This document shows positions 54,551 to 63,475 of a DNA stretch of 64,000 nucleotides, piece by piece. The position numbers and the translations under genes were made by a program. Location of the stretch: the NCBI RefSeq assembly GCF_031127875.1, contig NZ_JARXIA010000001.1, positions 682,001 to 746,000 on the forward strand, in the 5' to 3' direction. The stretch is from Pelagicoccus sp. SDUM812005. Lineage in GTDB: Bacteria; Verrucomicrobiota; Verrucomicrobiia; Opitutales; Opitutaceae. Position 1 is the first letter of the stretch. Each line of letters opens with the position of its first letter. A model generated the notes under the pieces. The model had not been told where the DNA came from. It did not search any database and worked only from the letters and a program-made list of their open reading frames with translations.

Positions 54551-56392
54551 ATGTGTATCCCCATGATGTTTAGAAGTATCCCTAGCTCTCTTGCGGTCCT
54601 TCTCGCTCTGTTCCTTGGCCTAGCCGAGGCGAGCGCGAACAAGTCTCCGATCGAACAGCGGCCCGATAGCTGCGTACTGATGCCTGTCGACGAGGCCTCG
54701 GTTGCCAAAGGCAAACGCCAGTGGAGTTTCGACTTGTCCCATCCAGGCAACTACGTGGTCGAGTTGGTGCTCCCGCTGGAGCAGGCTTACGAGAAGCAGC
54801 TGGCGGCGGTTTCGATCGACGGCGTGTCGCTGAAGGGTGGCTTGGAAAAGTCCTATATCATTGAGGACGGCCTGGTTTCGGGCTTCGTGACTCCGGCCAA
54901 GATCGAGAAGGCGGGTAGGCATACCCTTACGCTGGATACGGACTTGCAGGTTCGCCAAGTGCGCTTGGTACCGGAGGGCTACGTCAAGAGCCGCATCTAC
55001 ATCGCTTCCGAAAAGTACTACGAGCCCTGGCTCGAGATGCACCAGTCGGCGCCCAAGGTGGCAGCCATGGAGTGGTACAAGAACGCTCGCTTCGGCATGT
55101 TCATCCACTGGGGCGCCTACTCGATGGCGGCTGGAAGCTGGAAAGGGGTGAAGATCGAAGATTCGCCCATCTCCGGTCCGAGAGTAGCGGAATGGTTGAT
55201 GTTTACCTTCAACATTTCCCGCGAGGAGTACCGCGAGTACGCCAAGCGCTTCAATCCCGACTCCTCCTTCGCCGAGAACTTCGCAAGCCTGGCCAAGGAA
55301 ACCGGCATGCGCTACATGGTCATCACCTCGAAGCATCACGATGGCTTCGCCCTGTTCGATTCAGCGTATTCAGATTTCGATATCGCCGACCATACCGCCT
55401 ACGACGGAGACCTGATCAAGGAACTCTACGACGCCTGCCGGGCGAAAGGGATCGACTTCGGGGTCTACTATTCCCACGGCAACGATTGGATGGACGGCGG
55501 CGACGGAAACTACGCGAACGTCAAGGCCCGCAACGACGTCTACGGCGTCTATACGCGCCCCAACGGGAAGAACCTGTGGGATCCGAGCCCGAATTCCCAT
55601 GCCGCCTATCTCGAGGAGAAGGCCTACCCGCAAGTGGCCGAGCTCATCAAGCTCCTGCCGGACCTTCGCTTGATCTGGTTCGATGGGGACGGGCTCATCA
55701 CCGAGGAGCAATCCTTCCGCTTCTACAAGATGGTTTACGACCTGAACCCGAATATCGTGGTGAATCGAAGAATTGGATACAATTTCGGAGATTACGTGGA
55801 CGCGGGCGATAACAAGACTCCGACCGAGAGCGAGTTGGCGGCGAAGCACTTCGAAACCTGCGGCACCGCAAACCACTCCTGGGGATTCAAGGCGCACGAC
55901 CATGATTGGCACAGTTCGAACGAGCTGCTGCGCAAGTTTGTCGATATCGTATCCAAGGGCGGAAACTACCTGCTTAATATTGGCCCGGAGGAATCGGGCA
56001 AGGTACCGGAGCCCTGCGTGGATGGATTTCGCGAAATGGGCAAATGGGTGAAGACTAATTCCGAGGCGATTTTTGGCACCCGCCGTTGGACGAAGTTCAA
56101 CGAGAACGTTCAGCCTTCGGTGCGGGGGCGCGGCAAGCAGCCCGTGTCCAATGGCAAGGAATTCTGGTTCAGCGCCAAGGGAGACGCAGTCTACGCCATG
56201 AGCCTGGCCGACCCGGGCGACAAGGCCCGTATCCAATCTTTGGGCGCGGAAGCGGGCAAGGTCACGAGCGTCCGTTTGCTGGGTAGCGAGCGCGAGCTGA
56301 AGTGGAAGCAGTCGGACAAGGCCTTGGAAGTCGATCTCAGTGGAATTGAGATCGGTCCCAACGGCTATGCGCTCAAAGTCATCCTTAAGTAG
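54551..56392 (+). CDS. Alpha-L-fucosidase, GH29 (third), with N-terminal module
   Basis: 613-aa exported GH29 enzyme. After the signal peptide comes a beta-sandwich module of about 110 residues (about 45-145), unlike the other two. The GH29 barrel follows, with MFIHWGAYS, KHHDGF (261-266) and nucleophile Asp378 in LIWFDGDGL. The different nucleophile region and added module place it in another subgroup than the first two. Three ATG codons are possible starts near 54551-54566; the first has a weak upstream GGA. It is followed 5 nt later by the esterase gene. Confidence 0.93.
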   Translation: MCIPMMFRSIPSSLAVLLALFLGLAEASANKSPIEQRPDSCVLMPVDEASVAKGKRQWSFDLSHPGNYVVELVLPLEQAYEKQLAAVSIDGVSLKGGLEKSYIIEDGLVSGFVTPAKIEKAGRHTLTLDTDLQVRQVRLVPEGYVKSRIYIASEKYYEPWLEMHQSAPKVAAMEWYKNARFGMFIHWGAYSMAAGSWKGVKIEDSPISGPRVAEWLMFTFNISREEYREYAKRFNPDSSFAENFASLAKETGMRYMVITSKHHDGFALFDSAYSDFDIADHTAYDGDLIKELYDACRAKGIDFGVYYSHGNDWMDGGDGNYANVKARNDVYGVYTRPNGKNLWDPSPNSHAAYLEEKAYPQVAELIKLLPDLRLIWFDGDGLITEEQSFRFYKMVYDLNPNIVVNRRIGYNFGDYVDAGDNKTPTESELAAKHFETCGTANHSWGFKAHDHDWHSSNELLRKFVDIVSKGGNYLLNIGPEESGKVPEPCVDGFREMGKWVKTNSEAIFGTRRWTKFNENVQPSVRGRGKQPVSNGKEFWFSAKGDAVYAMSLADPGDKARIQSLGAEAGKVTSVRLLGSERELKWKQSDKALEVDLSGIEIGPNGYALKVILK

Positions 56393-56397
56393 TTGTC

Positions 56398-57612
56398 ATG
56401 AAAGCCACTTGTTTCGTGCTGCGATTCCTCGTTTCGCTCTGCTTTGCCCAAGGCGCTTTTTCCCTTGAAGATGCAGCCGAGCTGCGGGAAAGGGTGCTGG
56501 CTTTAGGGGAGCTAAGGCAAGCGCCCGCCACGATGCCGGCGGAGGGATTCGAGACCTCGGAGGGCATTTCCCCGATCTTTATCGATACCTTGGACTACGA
56601 AGGAAAGCCGAGCAAGGTCTTCGCTTGGCTCGGTATTCCGCAAGGACGCTCGGGCAAGGTTCCGGGAATCGTTCTGGTCCACGGCGGCGGCGGTACCGCC
56701 TTTCGTGAGTGGGTCAAGAAGTGGAACGATCACGGATTCGCGGCGGTCGCCTTCGCTCACGAAGGCCAGGTCGAGCGGCGCGACGAAAACCGCAAATGGG
56801 AAAAGCACGCCTGGGCGGGACCGTGGCGCCGCGGGCACTACAAGGACGTCGACAAGCCCTTGCAGGACCAATGGATGTACCACGCGGTTGCGGATACGGT
56901 TCTGGCCAACTCCTTGCTGCGTTCCTTGCCGGAAGTCGATGCGGACCGGATCGGCGTGATGGGCGTTTCCTGGGGCGGCGTCATCACCAGTACGGTGATG
57001 GGCATCGACGATCGTTTTGCCTTCGCAATTCCCACCTACGGCTGCGGGATGATGGCCGATGTGGACAACCACTGGGGCCAGGCTTTGGGCGACAATGAAT
57101 TTTATCGCGAAGTCTGGGATCCGTTGCACTACCTGCCGCGGGCCAAGATGCCGACGCTCTGGTTCTCCTGGCCGAACGACAAGCATTTCCCGCTCGATAG
57201 CCAGGCGGCGAGCTACCAGGCCATGGCGGGGCCCTACATGGTGTCCCTGCTGCCGGGTATGAAGCACAGCACCTCCGCGTCTTACAATCCTCCCGACAGC
57301 TACGCCTTCGCCAAGAGCGTGGTAAGCTCCGGCAAGCCCTGGTGCATGCAAGTGGGCGAGCAGGTGGAGGGGCAAGATTGGGAAGTGGTCTTCGACTCGT
57401 CCAAAGCGCTCGACCGAGCCGTGTTGATTTGGACCAAGGACCGCGGCTACCCGGGGGACCGCCACTGGGAAGAGTCGGCCGCTGAATTGCAGCGACGCGA
57501 CGGTAAGTGGGTCGTGAGCGCTCGAGTGCCGAAGGGCGCTACGGGATGCTTCGTCAACCTTAACTCCGGCGAGCTCACAGCCAGCTCCAATTTCCGAAAC
57601 TTAGAAAACTAG
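56398..57612 (+). CDS. Secreted alpha/beta hydrolase (acetyl esterase-like)
   Basis: 404-aa exported hydrolase: signal peptide (about 22 residues), oxyanion segment HGGGG (95-99), nucleophile Ser191 in GVSWGG, with Asp and His candidates in the NDKHFPLDS and GMKHS regions. It resembles acetyl-xylan-esterase-like proteins and the C-terminal domain may bind carbohydrate. Fucoidan is often acetylated, so removal of acetyl groups ahead of the GH29 enzymes is the likely role in this operon. The gaps on both sides are 5 and 7 nt. Confidence 0.88.
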   Translation: MKATCFVLRFLVSLCFAQGAFSLEDAAELRERVLALGELRQAPATMPAEGFETSEGISPIFIDTLDYEGKPSKVFAWLGIPQGRSGKVPGIVLVHGGGGTAFREWVKKWNDHGFAAVAFAHEGQVERRDENRKWEKHAWAGPWRRGHYKDVDKPLQDQWMYHAVADTVLANSLLRSLPEVDADRIGVMGVSWGGVITSTVMGIDDRFAFAIPTYGCGMMADVDNHWGQALGDNEFYREVWDPLHYLPRAKMPTLWFSWPNDKHFPLDSQAASYQAMAGPYMVSLLPGMKHSTSASYNPPDSYAFAKSVVSSGKPWCMQVGEQVEGQDWEVVFDSSKALDRAVLIWTKDRGYPGDRHWEESAAELQRRDGKWVVSARVPKGATGCFVNLNSGELTASSNFRNLEN

Positions 57613-57619
57613 AACGACT

Positions 57620-59470
57620 ATGAAGAGAACGGTATTGAAATTTATACTACCTGTCCTGCTGGCCTGCGCGACGGGCCTTGCGATTACGCAAGCGGCCCCG
57701 CGGCAGAGCGAGAAACCAAACGTCATCATCGTCATCACCGACGACCAAGGCTACGGCGATCTCGGCTTCACCGGAAACCCTGCCATCAAGACGCCTAACA
57801 TCGACCGGCTGCGTTCGGAAGGTACCTTGCTCGACAACTTCCACGTCGACCCCACCTGCGCTCCCACTCGTGCCGCGTTGATGACCGGACGTTATTCGAA
57901 CCGCGTCGGGGTCTGGCACACCGTGCAAGGCCGCAGCATGCTGCGTCGCCGCGAGGTAACCATGCCCGAGATCTTCGGTCAAAATGGGTACGCTACCGGC
58001 ATGTTCGGCAAGTGGCACCTCGGCGACTGTTATCCCTACCGTCCCGAGGATCGCGGATTCCAGCACACCGTCTACCACCAGGCCGGCGGCGTGGGGCAGG
58101 CTCCCGACTACTGGGGCAACGACTACTTCGACGACACCTATGTCGTGAACGGCGAACTCAAGCGCATCGAAGGCTTCTGCACCGATGTCTGGTTCGAAGA
58201 GGGAATGAAGTTCATCAAGGAAAACAAGGATAAGCCATTCCTTGCCTACATCGCCCCCAATGCTCCGCACAAGCCCTTGTATTGCCCGACCGAATACAGC
58301 GATCCTTACGAAGGCGATCCTCGCGTTTCCCATCCCGAGTTCTACGGCATGGTGACCAATATCGACGACAACATGGCCAAGCTGATGGACATGCTGGAGA
58401 AGGAAGGCATCGCGGACAATACCATCCTCGTATTCATGACGGACAACGGAACCGCTGCGGGCCTGGAAGGCGACCGCGGCTACGACGGAAACATGCGCGG
58501 CCAAAAGAATTCGGAATACGACGGCGGCCATCGCGTTCCCTTCATCATCCGTTGGCCAAACGGCAAGATCGAAGCTGGCAAGACCATCAAGAACTTGACT
58601 GCCCACATCGACGTCCTGCCCACCTTTATCGAGCTTTGCGACTTGGAAGCGCCCGATATCGACTTCGACGGCAGCGACATCAGGGACCTGCTTTACACGG
58701 ACGGAGAAAACTGGCCGGACCGTTCGTTGATCGTCGAGAGCCAGCGCGTGGTGGACCCGATCAAGTGGCGCAAGAGCGCGGTCATGACCGACAAGTGGCG
58801 CTTGGTGAACGGAACGGAGCTGTACAACATTCTAAACGACCCCAAGCAGACGACCGATCTGGCGCCTCAGTATCCAGAGTTGGTCGAACGCCTACGGGCC
58901 GAGTACGACGTTTTTTGGAATGACGTTTCCCGCGAGCACGACCTGACCAGTTACATGGTGATCGGGTCGGACCATTCTCCCATCGTTTCGCTTTCCTCGC
59001 ACGACTGGCTGATCGATATGCTGCCGCCATGGAACCAGGATCACATCAAGAACGGCGACGTCGCGGAAGTTTCGCACTGGGCGATCGAAGTAGAACGGGC
59101 TGGTGTATACGAAATTTCACTACGACGCTGGCCGGTCGAAACCGACAAGGCGATCAACGACGGCACCTACGGCAAGGCTTACAATTACCAGCAAGCTCGC
59201 CTGCGTATCGGCGATATCGATGAAACGAAGGACATCCCGGAAGGCGCTAAGGAAGTAACGTTCCGGGTGCGGTTGGAGAAGGGCATTACCAAGCTGGCCC
59301 CGACTTTTATCAGTCCGGAACTCACCGCGACGCCGTACTATGCCTACGTGACCCATAAGCCGAAGCGCGGTTGGCAAACGCCAGCGGGAATGGGAATCCC
59401 AGTTTACGATCCGAGCTACGGTCGCGTGCCGCCTCAAATCAACAAGAAGAAGCTGAAGGCCATCGAGTAG
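57620..59470 (+). CDS. S1-type sulfatase (second)
   Basis: 616-aa exported sulfatase with a signal peptide of about 25 residues, metal ligands Asp41-Asp42 in ITDDQG, formylglycine motif Cys80 in [19 protein letters not shown] and FMTDNGT. Compared with the first sulfatase it has about 110 further C-terminal residues that form a beta-rich domain (from about 490). The different C-terminus suggests another sulfation position or substrate length. It is the last gene of the operon before a strong terminator. Confidence 0.94.
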   Translation: MKRTVLKFILPVLLACATGLAITQAAPRQSEKPNVIIVITDDQGYGDLGFTGNPAIKTPNIDRLRSEGTLLDNFHVDPTCAPTRAALMTGRYSNRVGVWHTVQGRSMLRRREVTMPEIFGQNGYATGMFGKWHLGDCYPYRPEDRGFQHTVYHQAGGVGQAPDYWGNDYFDDTYVVNGELKRIEGFCTDVWFEEGMKFIKENKDKPFLAYIAPNAPHKPLYCPTEYSDPYEGDPRVSHPEFYGMVTNIDDNMAKLMDMLEKEGIADNTILVFMTDNGTAAGLEGDRGYDGNMRGQKNSEYDGGHRVPFIIRWPNGKIEAGKTIKNLTAHIDVLPTFIELCDLEAPDIDFDGSDIRDLLYTDGENWPDRSLIVESQRVVDPIKWRKSAVMTDKWRLVNGTELYNILNDPKQTTDLAPQYPELVERLRAEYDVFWNDVSREHDLTSYMVIGSDHSPIVSLSSHDWLIDMLPPWNQDHIKNGDVAEVSHWAIEVERAGVYEISLRRWPVETDKAINDGTYGKAYNYQQARLRIGDIDETKDIPEGAKEVTFRVRLEKGITKLAPTFISPELTATPYYAYVTHKPKRGWQTPAGMGIPVYDPSYGRVPPQINKKKLKAIE

Positions 59471-59505
59471 CCGCTAACTTTTGTAAGTCAGTCAGTATAA
59501 TGGTC

Positions 59506-59547
59506 AACTGGCAGCGAAGACCTCAGGTCGGCGCTGCCAGTTTTTTT
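59506..59547 (+). terminator. Rho-independent terminator of the fucosidase-sulfatase operon
   Basis: An 11-bp perfect stem (AACTGGCAGCG) with an inner short stem (GACC/GGTC) and seven T at the end, 36 nt after the second sulfatase. Confidence 0.92.
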
Positions 59548-59555
59548 GTGTCCAT

Positions 59556-59600
59556 CTAAAATTGGCCCTACCACTGAATTCAGCGGTAGTGGAATTTTAG
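59556..59600. repeat. 45-bp imperfect inverted repeat
   Basis: Outer arms CTAAAATT and AATTTTAG enclose an inner dyad centred on CTGAATTCAG with arms CCCTACC and GGTAGTGG. It lies directly after the terminator and 142 nt before the next gene. It could be a second terminator, an operator, or a small MITE/REP-like element. Confidence 0.5.
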
Positions 59601-59742
59601 CGACAGGTTATTCTCTCTGTATCTTGGAGGTATGTCTCTGAGCGAAAGGCGATGCCTCACCCCACTTTTTCCACCCCGGTTCCGTCGAACTCGTCGGCAG
59701 GGTTGGATGCATCAATAGGTAACCTAGTCCCCCAAAAGTAAT

Positions 59743-62700
59743 ATGAATAGAAAAGGCGTTTTGTTGGGCGCTGCGATGACGCTCTGGTGTAGCGTCGGAT
59801 ACGCGGCTCACTTCGGAAGTACAGGTTCGGCTGGCGCGACTCATCCGAGTCCTCTGGCAGACCTTCGGTTGAGTTTTCTCGACCACTGGCAAGAGAAGAA
59901 CGCGGCCTTCGAGCGGTGGACCTCTTCGGTGAGGACCCGCATGCAGGAATCGAGCAGAACCATTCTGCTTTGGGACGCCTGGCAAGGCGCGTCCGCCCAA
60001 AGGCCGACCTTCCGTTGGGGGGCTAACGGCGTAGCGACCGCCGGCTCCGGCGTTCAGGTGGACCGGCGCTACGAGCGCAGCCACGGACGCCGTAGCTTCT
60101 TCAGCTTCTTGCGGCGGCTGTTTGGCGATAGCTATCTGCGGAACGAAGCGAACGAAACCTTCTTCGTCGATTTTACGGTAACGGCTCAGGGGCCGCGTAC
60201 GGAACTGCGTTCGTTCGATTTCAGCGTATCCGCCAACAATCCCGCTGCCCAACGCTTCTGGACCTTGTCGGTCGAATCGGGAGATCTCACGCTGGGGACC
60301 GTGGCGCGCGGCGAGGTCGTGGGCGGGGCCGGTTGGGAAAACGTATCCGTCGACCTCAGCCAGCTTGCCGACAAGGATTTGGGCAAGGGCGGTTCGGCTA
60401 CCTTTCGCCTTTCCTGGTGGGGCGGTACCACTTCGGAAACCGAGGGCGACAGCACCGGTATCGACAAGGTTTCGATAAGCGCGGTCATGCCTGCGGAGGA
60501 GCAGGTTATTCTTGGCTTAGGCGAACGAGCGAACTGGCTTCGCGGTTCGTGGGGCTTGAATTGGAAGCCGACGCGTCGACAGAACGGGTTGAGCGAGAGC
60601 TTGGTCATCGATGACTTTCTCGAGCAAATCCGCGGGCTGCGCACGATCGACTACATCCAGACTCACCTGAACGAATCTTCCGTCTATTCGCCGGCCCATA
60701 TGGCTCCGAATCCCTTGCTGGAAAGCTTCTGGGAGGGAGACCTTGATGGAAACGGATTGCCGATCAACCTCGTGGTGCCGCGGGAGGAGATCGGTTTCGA
60801 CCCGTACCTGAAGCAGCTGGAAGCCGTGCGGGATGCGGGGATGAGAAACCAAGTTTACGTGAACAGCTACAATATGCTGGCCCGCTCTGGCTCGAATCCA
60901 GGAGTGTTCCCGGAAATCACGGAGCGTTGGAAGGAATGGTGCGATACCAATCCGGCGGCCCAGGCCTTTATCGACAGCAAGCTTTACCACCGAGGCGTGT
61001 GGAACGCGGAGACGGGGCAGTATGAAATCGCATACAACGCAGACGGGACCGAAATGTATCCGGAGCGCAAGTACATGTTTTGCTATGCGGAATTCGTGCT
61101 GAGGGCTTATTCCATTCAGTATGGCGAGCTAATCGATGGTTGGCTGTTCGATTCGGGACGTGCGATGTATACCAATGGCGATGTCGCTACCGAAGGGAAC
61201 GTGGAGGATCAGCGCCTCTACGAAGCCTTCGCCCTTGCTTGTCGCGCGGGGAACGCCAACGCCGCCGTATCCTTCAACAACAGTCCGGAGCGCGATACGG
61301 AGGAGCTGAACCCATTCTCCGAAGCGACTCGCTTCGACGACTACATGTTCGGTCACCCGTACAATGGAGGGAAGACGATCGGGCGTCATGACAATGGCCT
61401 CTACGATCGCAACTACGCCCATATCCAAAAGATCACCGAGACCAACGGCAACGTGCACTCCGGCATCGATCCGCAAACCTGGACTTGGGACGACAAGGTC
61501 GTAGGGCACTTCGATCCGCCCATGAGTACGGCCGCCTGGAACGCCGGCAACAACCCGGGGCTGACCGATGAGGAGTTTCTCCTCTGGAACCGCGAGGCGA
61601 TGATCGGCGGGGGCGCGATCTCTTGGGGCGCTCCCTTGGTTGCGGACGACAGCACGGCTCCAGGGGCGCTGTTGCTCCGTCCTTGGGCCTTGGCTCAGTT
61701 GACCCTGATGGACGATCACCTGCAGGAGGTTCAGTCTCCCGATGAAGTGAACTGGTCGCGAGTCTTCACGGTTCTTCCCGTGGCGAGAGCGGGGCAAGCC
61801 TACTATCATGAGCTCGTCGAAGGAGTCGACTTCTGGGATCCGCAAGGGAGCCCGATCGAAAGCCTCTCAGTTGAGGATGCGAAGAACTTCCCAGCGTGGC
61901 TCAGTCTTGAAAAATCAACTACAGAAGAAGGCGTCTGGATCTTGAGCGGGATTCCTACTGCTTCCAGCTCGAAGCAGTACTCCTTTACCCTGCGAGCCGA
62001 GAACGAACGCTCCGGATCGCGGGAGATCGAACTGCAAGTCGATGCGACTCCCTTGGATTTCGTACCGGGAGCTCCCGGTTTTCCTGTCTGGTCGAGCGAT
62101 CGGATCACGCTCGAAGATTTGGAAGTGCCCGGCGCGATCGAGACCTTCCTGATCCAAGGCATCGACTTCCATGACTTCGAGGGCGATTCCCTTGTCTTGG
62201 AAAAGGTGAGCGGTCCGGACTGGTTGAGTCTGGAGCCGTTCAGCACCGGCATTTGGCGCTTGAGCGGCGTCCCGACTGCGGCCAACTACGGCCGAAACGA
62301 GGTCGTGCTCACTGTTAGCGACGGTGTTAACAGCGCCTCTGTGACCTTGGTTGCGTTTGTTGTGCCCGCCTTGAGGGATGTGGATGTATTTGCGTCTCCA
62401 AATACCGACTACGGTCTGGACGAAGTTGCGACCTTGGTCTCCGATACGCTTACGGCTTACGATGGGATCGCGACTTTCAAGATTGCGTTCGACGTCGTTC
62501 CGCAAGTGGGAACTTCGATCAAGAGCGGCAGCAGCGGCGGTTCTACCTCTGCGACAAGTTGGGGCGTAGGAGCCGATGCGATCTTCAGGGGAAGCGATGG
62601 AGAAGCGATCGATGGCGTTGGCAATCTGCGCGTGATCGACTTCCAGGCCAATGGAGGCTCGTTGACGAGCGCCGATGTCTTGGACTTGTCTTTTAAGTCG

Positions 62701-62919
62701 GTCGAGATCGCCAATGGTCAAAGCGGAGGAAAGGATAATATCGCGGTAAGCGTCGCGGGAGATGTCTACGCGTTGGGATCCTTGGGAACGAATCCGGATG
62801 AAATCGATCTCGAGGCGGTGGCCGGAACGGAGCTTGTTTCCGACTTCTCGCTGTTGACCAATTCCTCGGCGACGACCAATAAGTGGTCGGTGAACAGCGT
62901 CTCCGTTTCCTTCCGCTAG
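59743..62919 (+). CDS. Large secreted multidomain protein, putative unassigned glycoside hydrolase
   Basis: 1058-aa exported protein that I cannot assign to a known family. Signal peptide about 1-21; a beta-sandwich module at about 90-250 (SFDFSVSANN...VSVDLSQL); a probable alpha/beta barrel at about 255-690 with acidic clusters such as ELIDGWLFDSG (462-472) and ATRFDDYMFGHP; then two immunoglobulin/cadherin-like repeats (about 690-790 and 795-905, each with FxDxxGD/WLSLE...LSGVPT phrases) and a C-terminal beta-rich domain. The Asp in WLFD recalls a retaining-hydrolase nucleophile. It follows the fucosidase operon as a separate unit and may be the endo-acting enzyme the locus otherwise lacks. 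GH107- or GH168-type fucanase relatives are possibilities. Confidence 0.75.
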   Translation: MNRKGVLLGAAMTLWCSVGYAAHFGSTGSAGATHPSPLADLRLSFLDHWQEKNAAFERWTSSVRTRMQESSRTILLWDAWQGASAQRPTFRWGANGVATAGSGVQVDRRYERSHGRRSFFSFLRRLFGDSYLRNEANETFFVDFTVTAQGPRTELRSFDFSVSANNPAAQRFWTLSVESGDLTLGTVARGEVVGGAGWENVSVDLSQLADKDLGKGGSATFRLSWWGGTTSETEGDSTGIDKVSISAVMPAEEQVILGLGERANWLRGSWGLNWKPTRRQNGLSESLVIDDFLEQIRGLRTIDYIQTHLNESSVYSPAHMAPNPLLESFWEGDLDGNGLPINLVVPREEIGFDPYLKQLEAVRDAGMRNQVYVNSYNMLARSGSNPGVFPEITERWKEWCDTNPAAQAFIDSKLYHRGVWNAETGQYEIAYNADGTEMYPERKYMFCYAEFVLRAYSIQYGELIDGWLFDSGRAMYTNGDVATEGNVEDQRLYEAFALACRAGNANAAVSFNNSPERDTEELNPFSEATRFDDYMFGHPYNGGKTIGRHDNGLYDRNYAHIQKITETNGNVHSGIDPQTWTWDDKVVGHFDPPMSTAAWNAGNNPGLTDEEFLLWNREAMIGGGAISWGAPLVADDSTAPGALLLRPWALAQLTLMDDHLQEVQSPDEVNWSRVFTVLPVARAGQAYYHELVEGVDFWDPQGSPIESLSVEDAKNFPAWLSLEKSTTEEGVWILSGIPTASSSKQYSFTLRAENERSGSREIELQVDATPLDFVPGAPGFPVWSSDRITLEDLEVPGAIETFLIQGIDFHDFEGDSLVLEKVSGPDWLSLEPFSTGIWRLSGVPTAANYGRNEVVLTVSDGVNSASVTLVAFVVPALRDVDVFASPNTDYGLDEVATLVSDTLTAYDGIATFKIAFDVVPQVGTSIKSGSSGGSTSATSWGVGADAIFRGSDGEAIDGVGNLRVIDFQANGGSLTSADVLDLSFKSVEIANGQSGGKDNIAVSVAGDVYALGSLGTNPDEIDLEAVAGTELVSDFSLLTNSSATTNKWSVNSVSVSFR

Positions 62920-63475
62920 GGGCCAAGTCGCGAATTCGGATCTTTAAATTGCAAACCTGCCCTCGGATTTTGGGGGCAGGTTTTTTGTATCCAGCGATTA
63001 CTACTCAAATTGAGGGTAACTTCCGGCTCGGAACTTTGGTAATATGCATGCGAGGGAATTCTCGATCATGAACTCCATCCCCTTGGATGCCCCCTGTTAG
63101 ATGATCGAAACGAAACCAGCACTTTGCGGGAGCGAGTCCGAACTCGATTTTGTCCTTTCCTTAGGAATTGCGTCTTTTGGAGGTTGCTCTCGCAAGTGCT
63201 GCTAACGGGACGGCCTTTTGTAGGAAACGCCCATCCTTGCCTAGCGGCGGCGAAGGAGATTCGCTTTCGCTACTGAAAAGAGGGGTACTTGCCAGAGCGC
63301 GTTTCGCGTAGGATGGCTGCTTCACGATTCCGCCGGAATCTTTCCCCGAAACCCCATGCATGTTGGTTGGCGCGCGAGACTAGGTTGCTCGCGAAGCGCA
63401 AGCTGGCACGCTCTGGAATTTAGGCAACGGCTGCCTAGATGGCGATGGAAAGACCACGAGAGGATTCCTATTGCT
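62920..63475. other. Intergenic region with no credible gene
   Basis: A terminator lies at the beginning. The remaining 490 nt contain only a poor 66-codon open frame on the minus strand (63161-63361) without support. Inverted segments CCAGAGCG (63292-63299) and CGCTCTGG (63409-63416) and a small hairpin (CGCGAG/CTCGCG, 63373-63393) are visible but short. It probably holds the promoter of the next gene. Confidence 0.6.
62953..62986 (+). terminator. Rho-independent terminator after the 1058-aa protein gene
   Basis: A 10-bp stem (AAACCTGCCC / GGGCAGGTTT) with an 11-nt loop and six T, 34 nt after the stop. Confidence 0.9.

Noticed and set aside
63161-63361. 66-codon minus-strand open frame in the last intergenic region
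   Set aside because: Short, no ribosome-binding site, no recognisable sequence, and repetitive Ser/Pro content.
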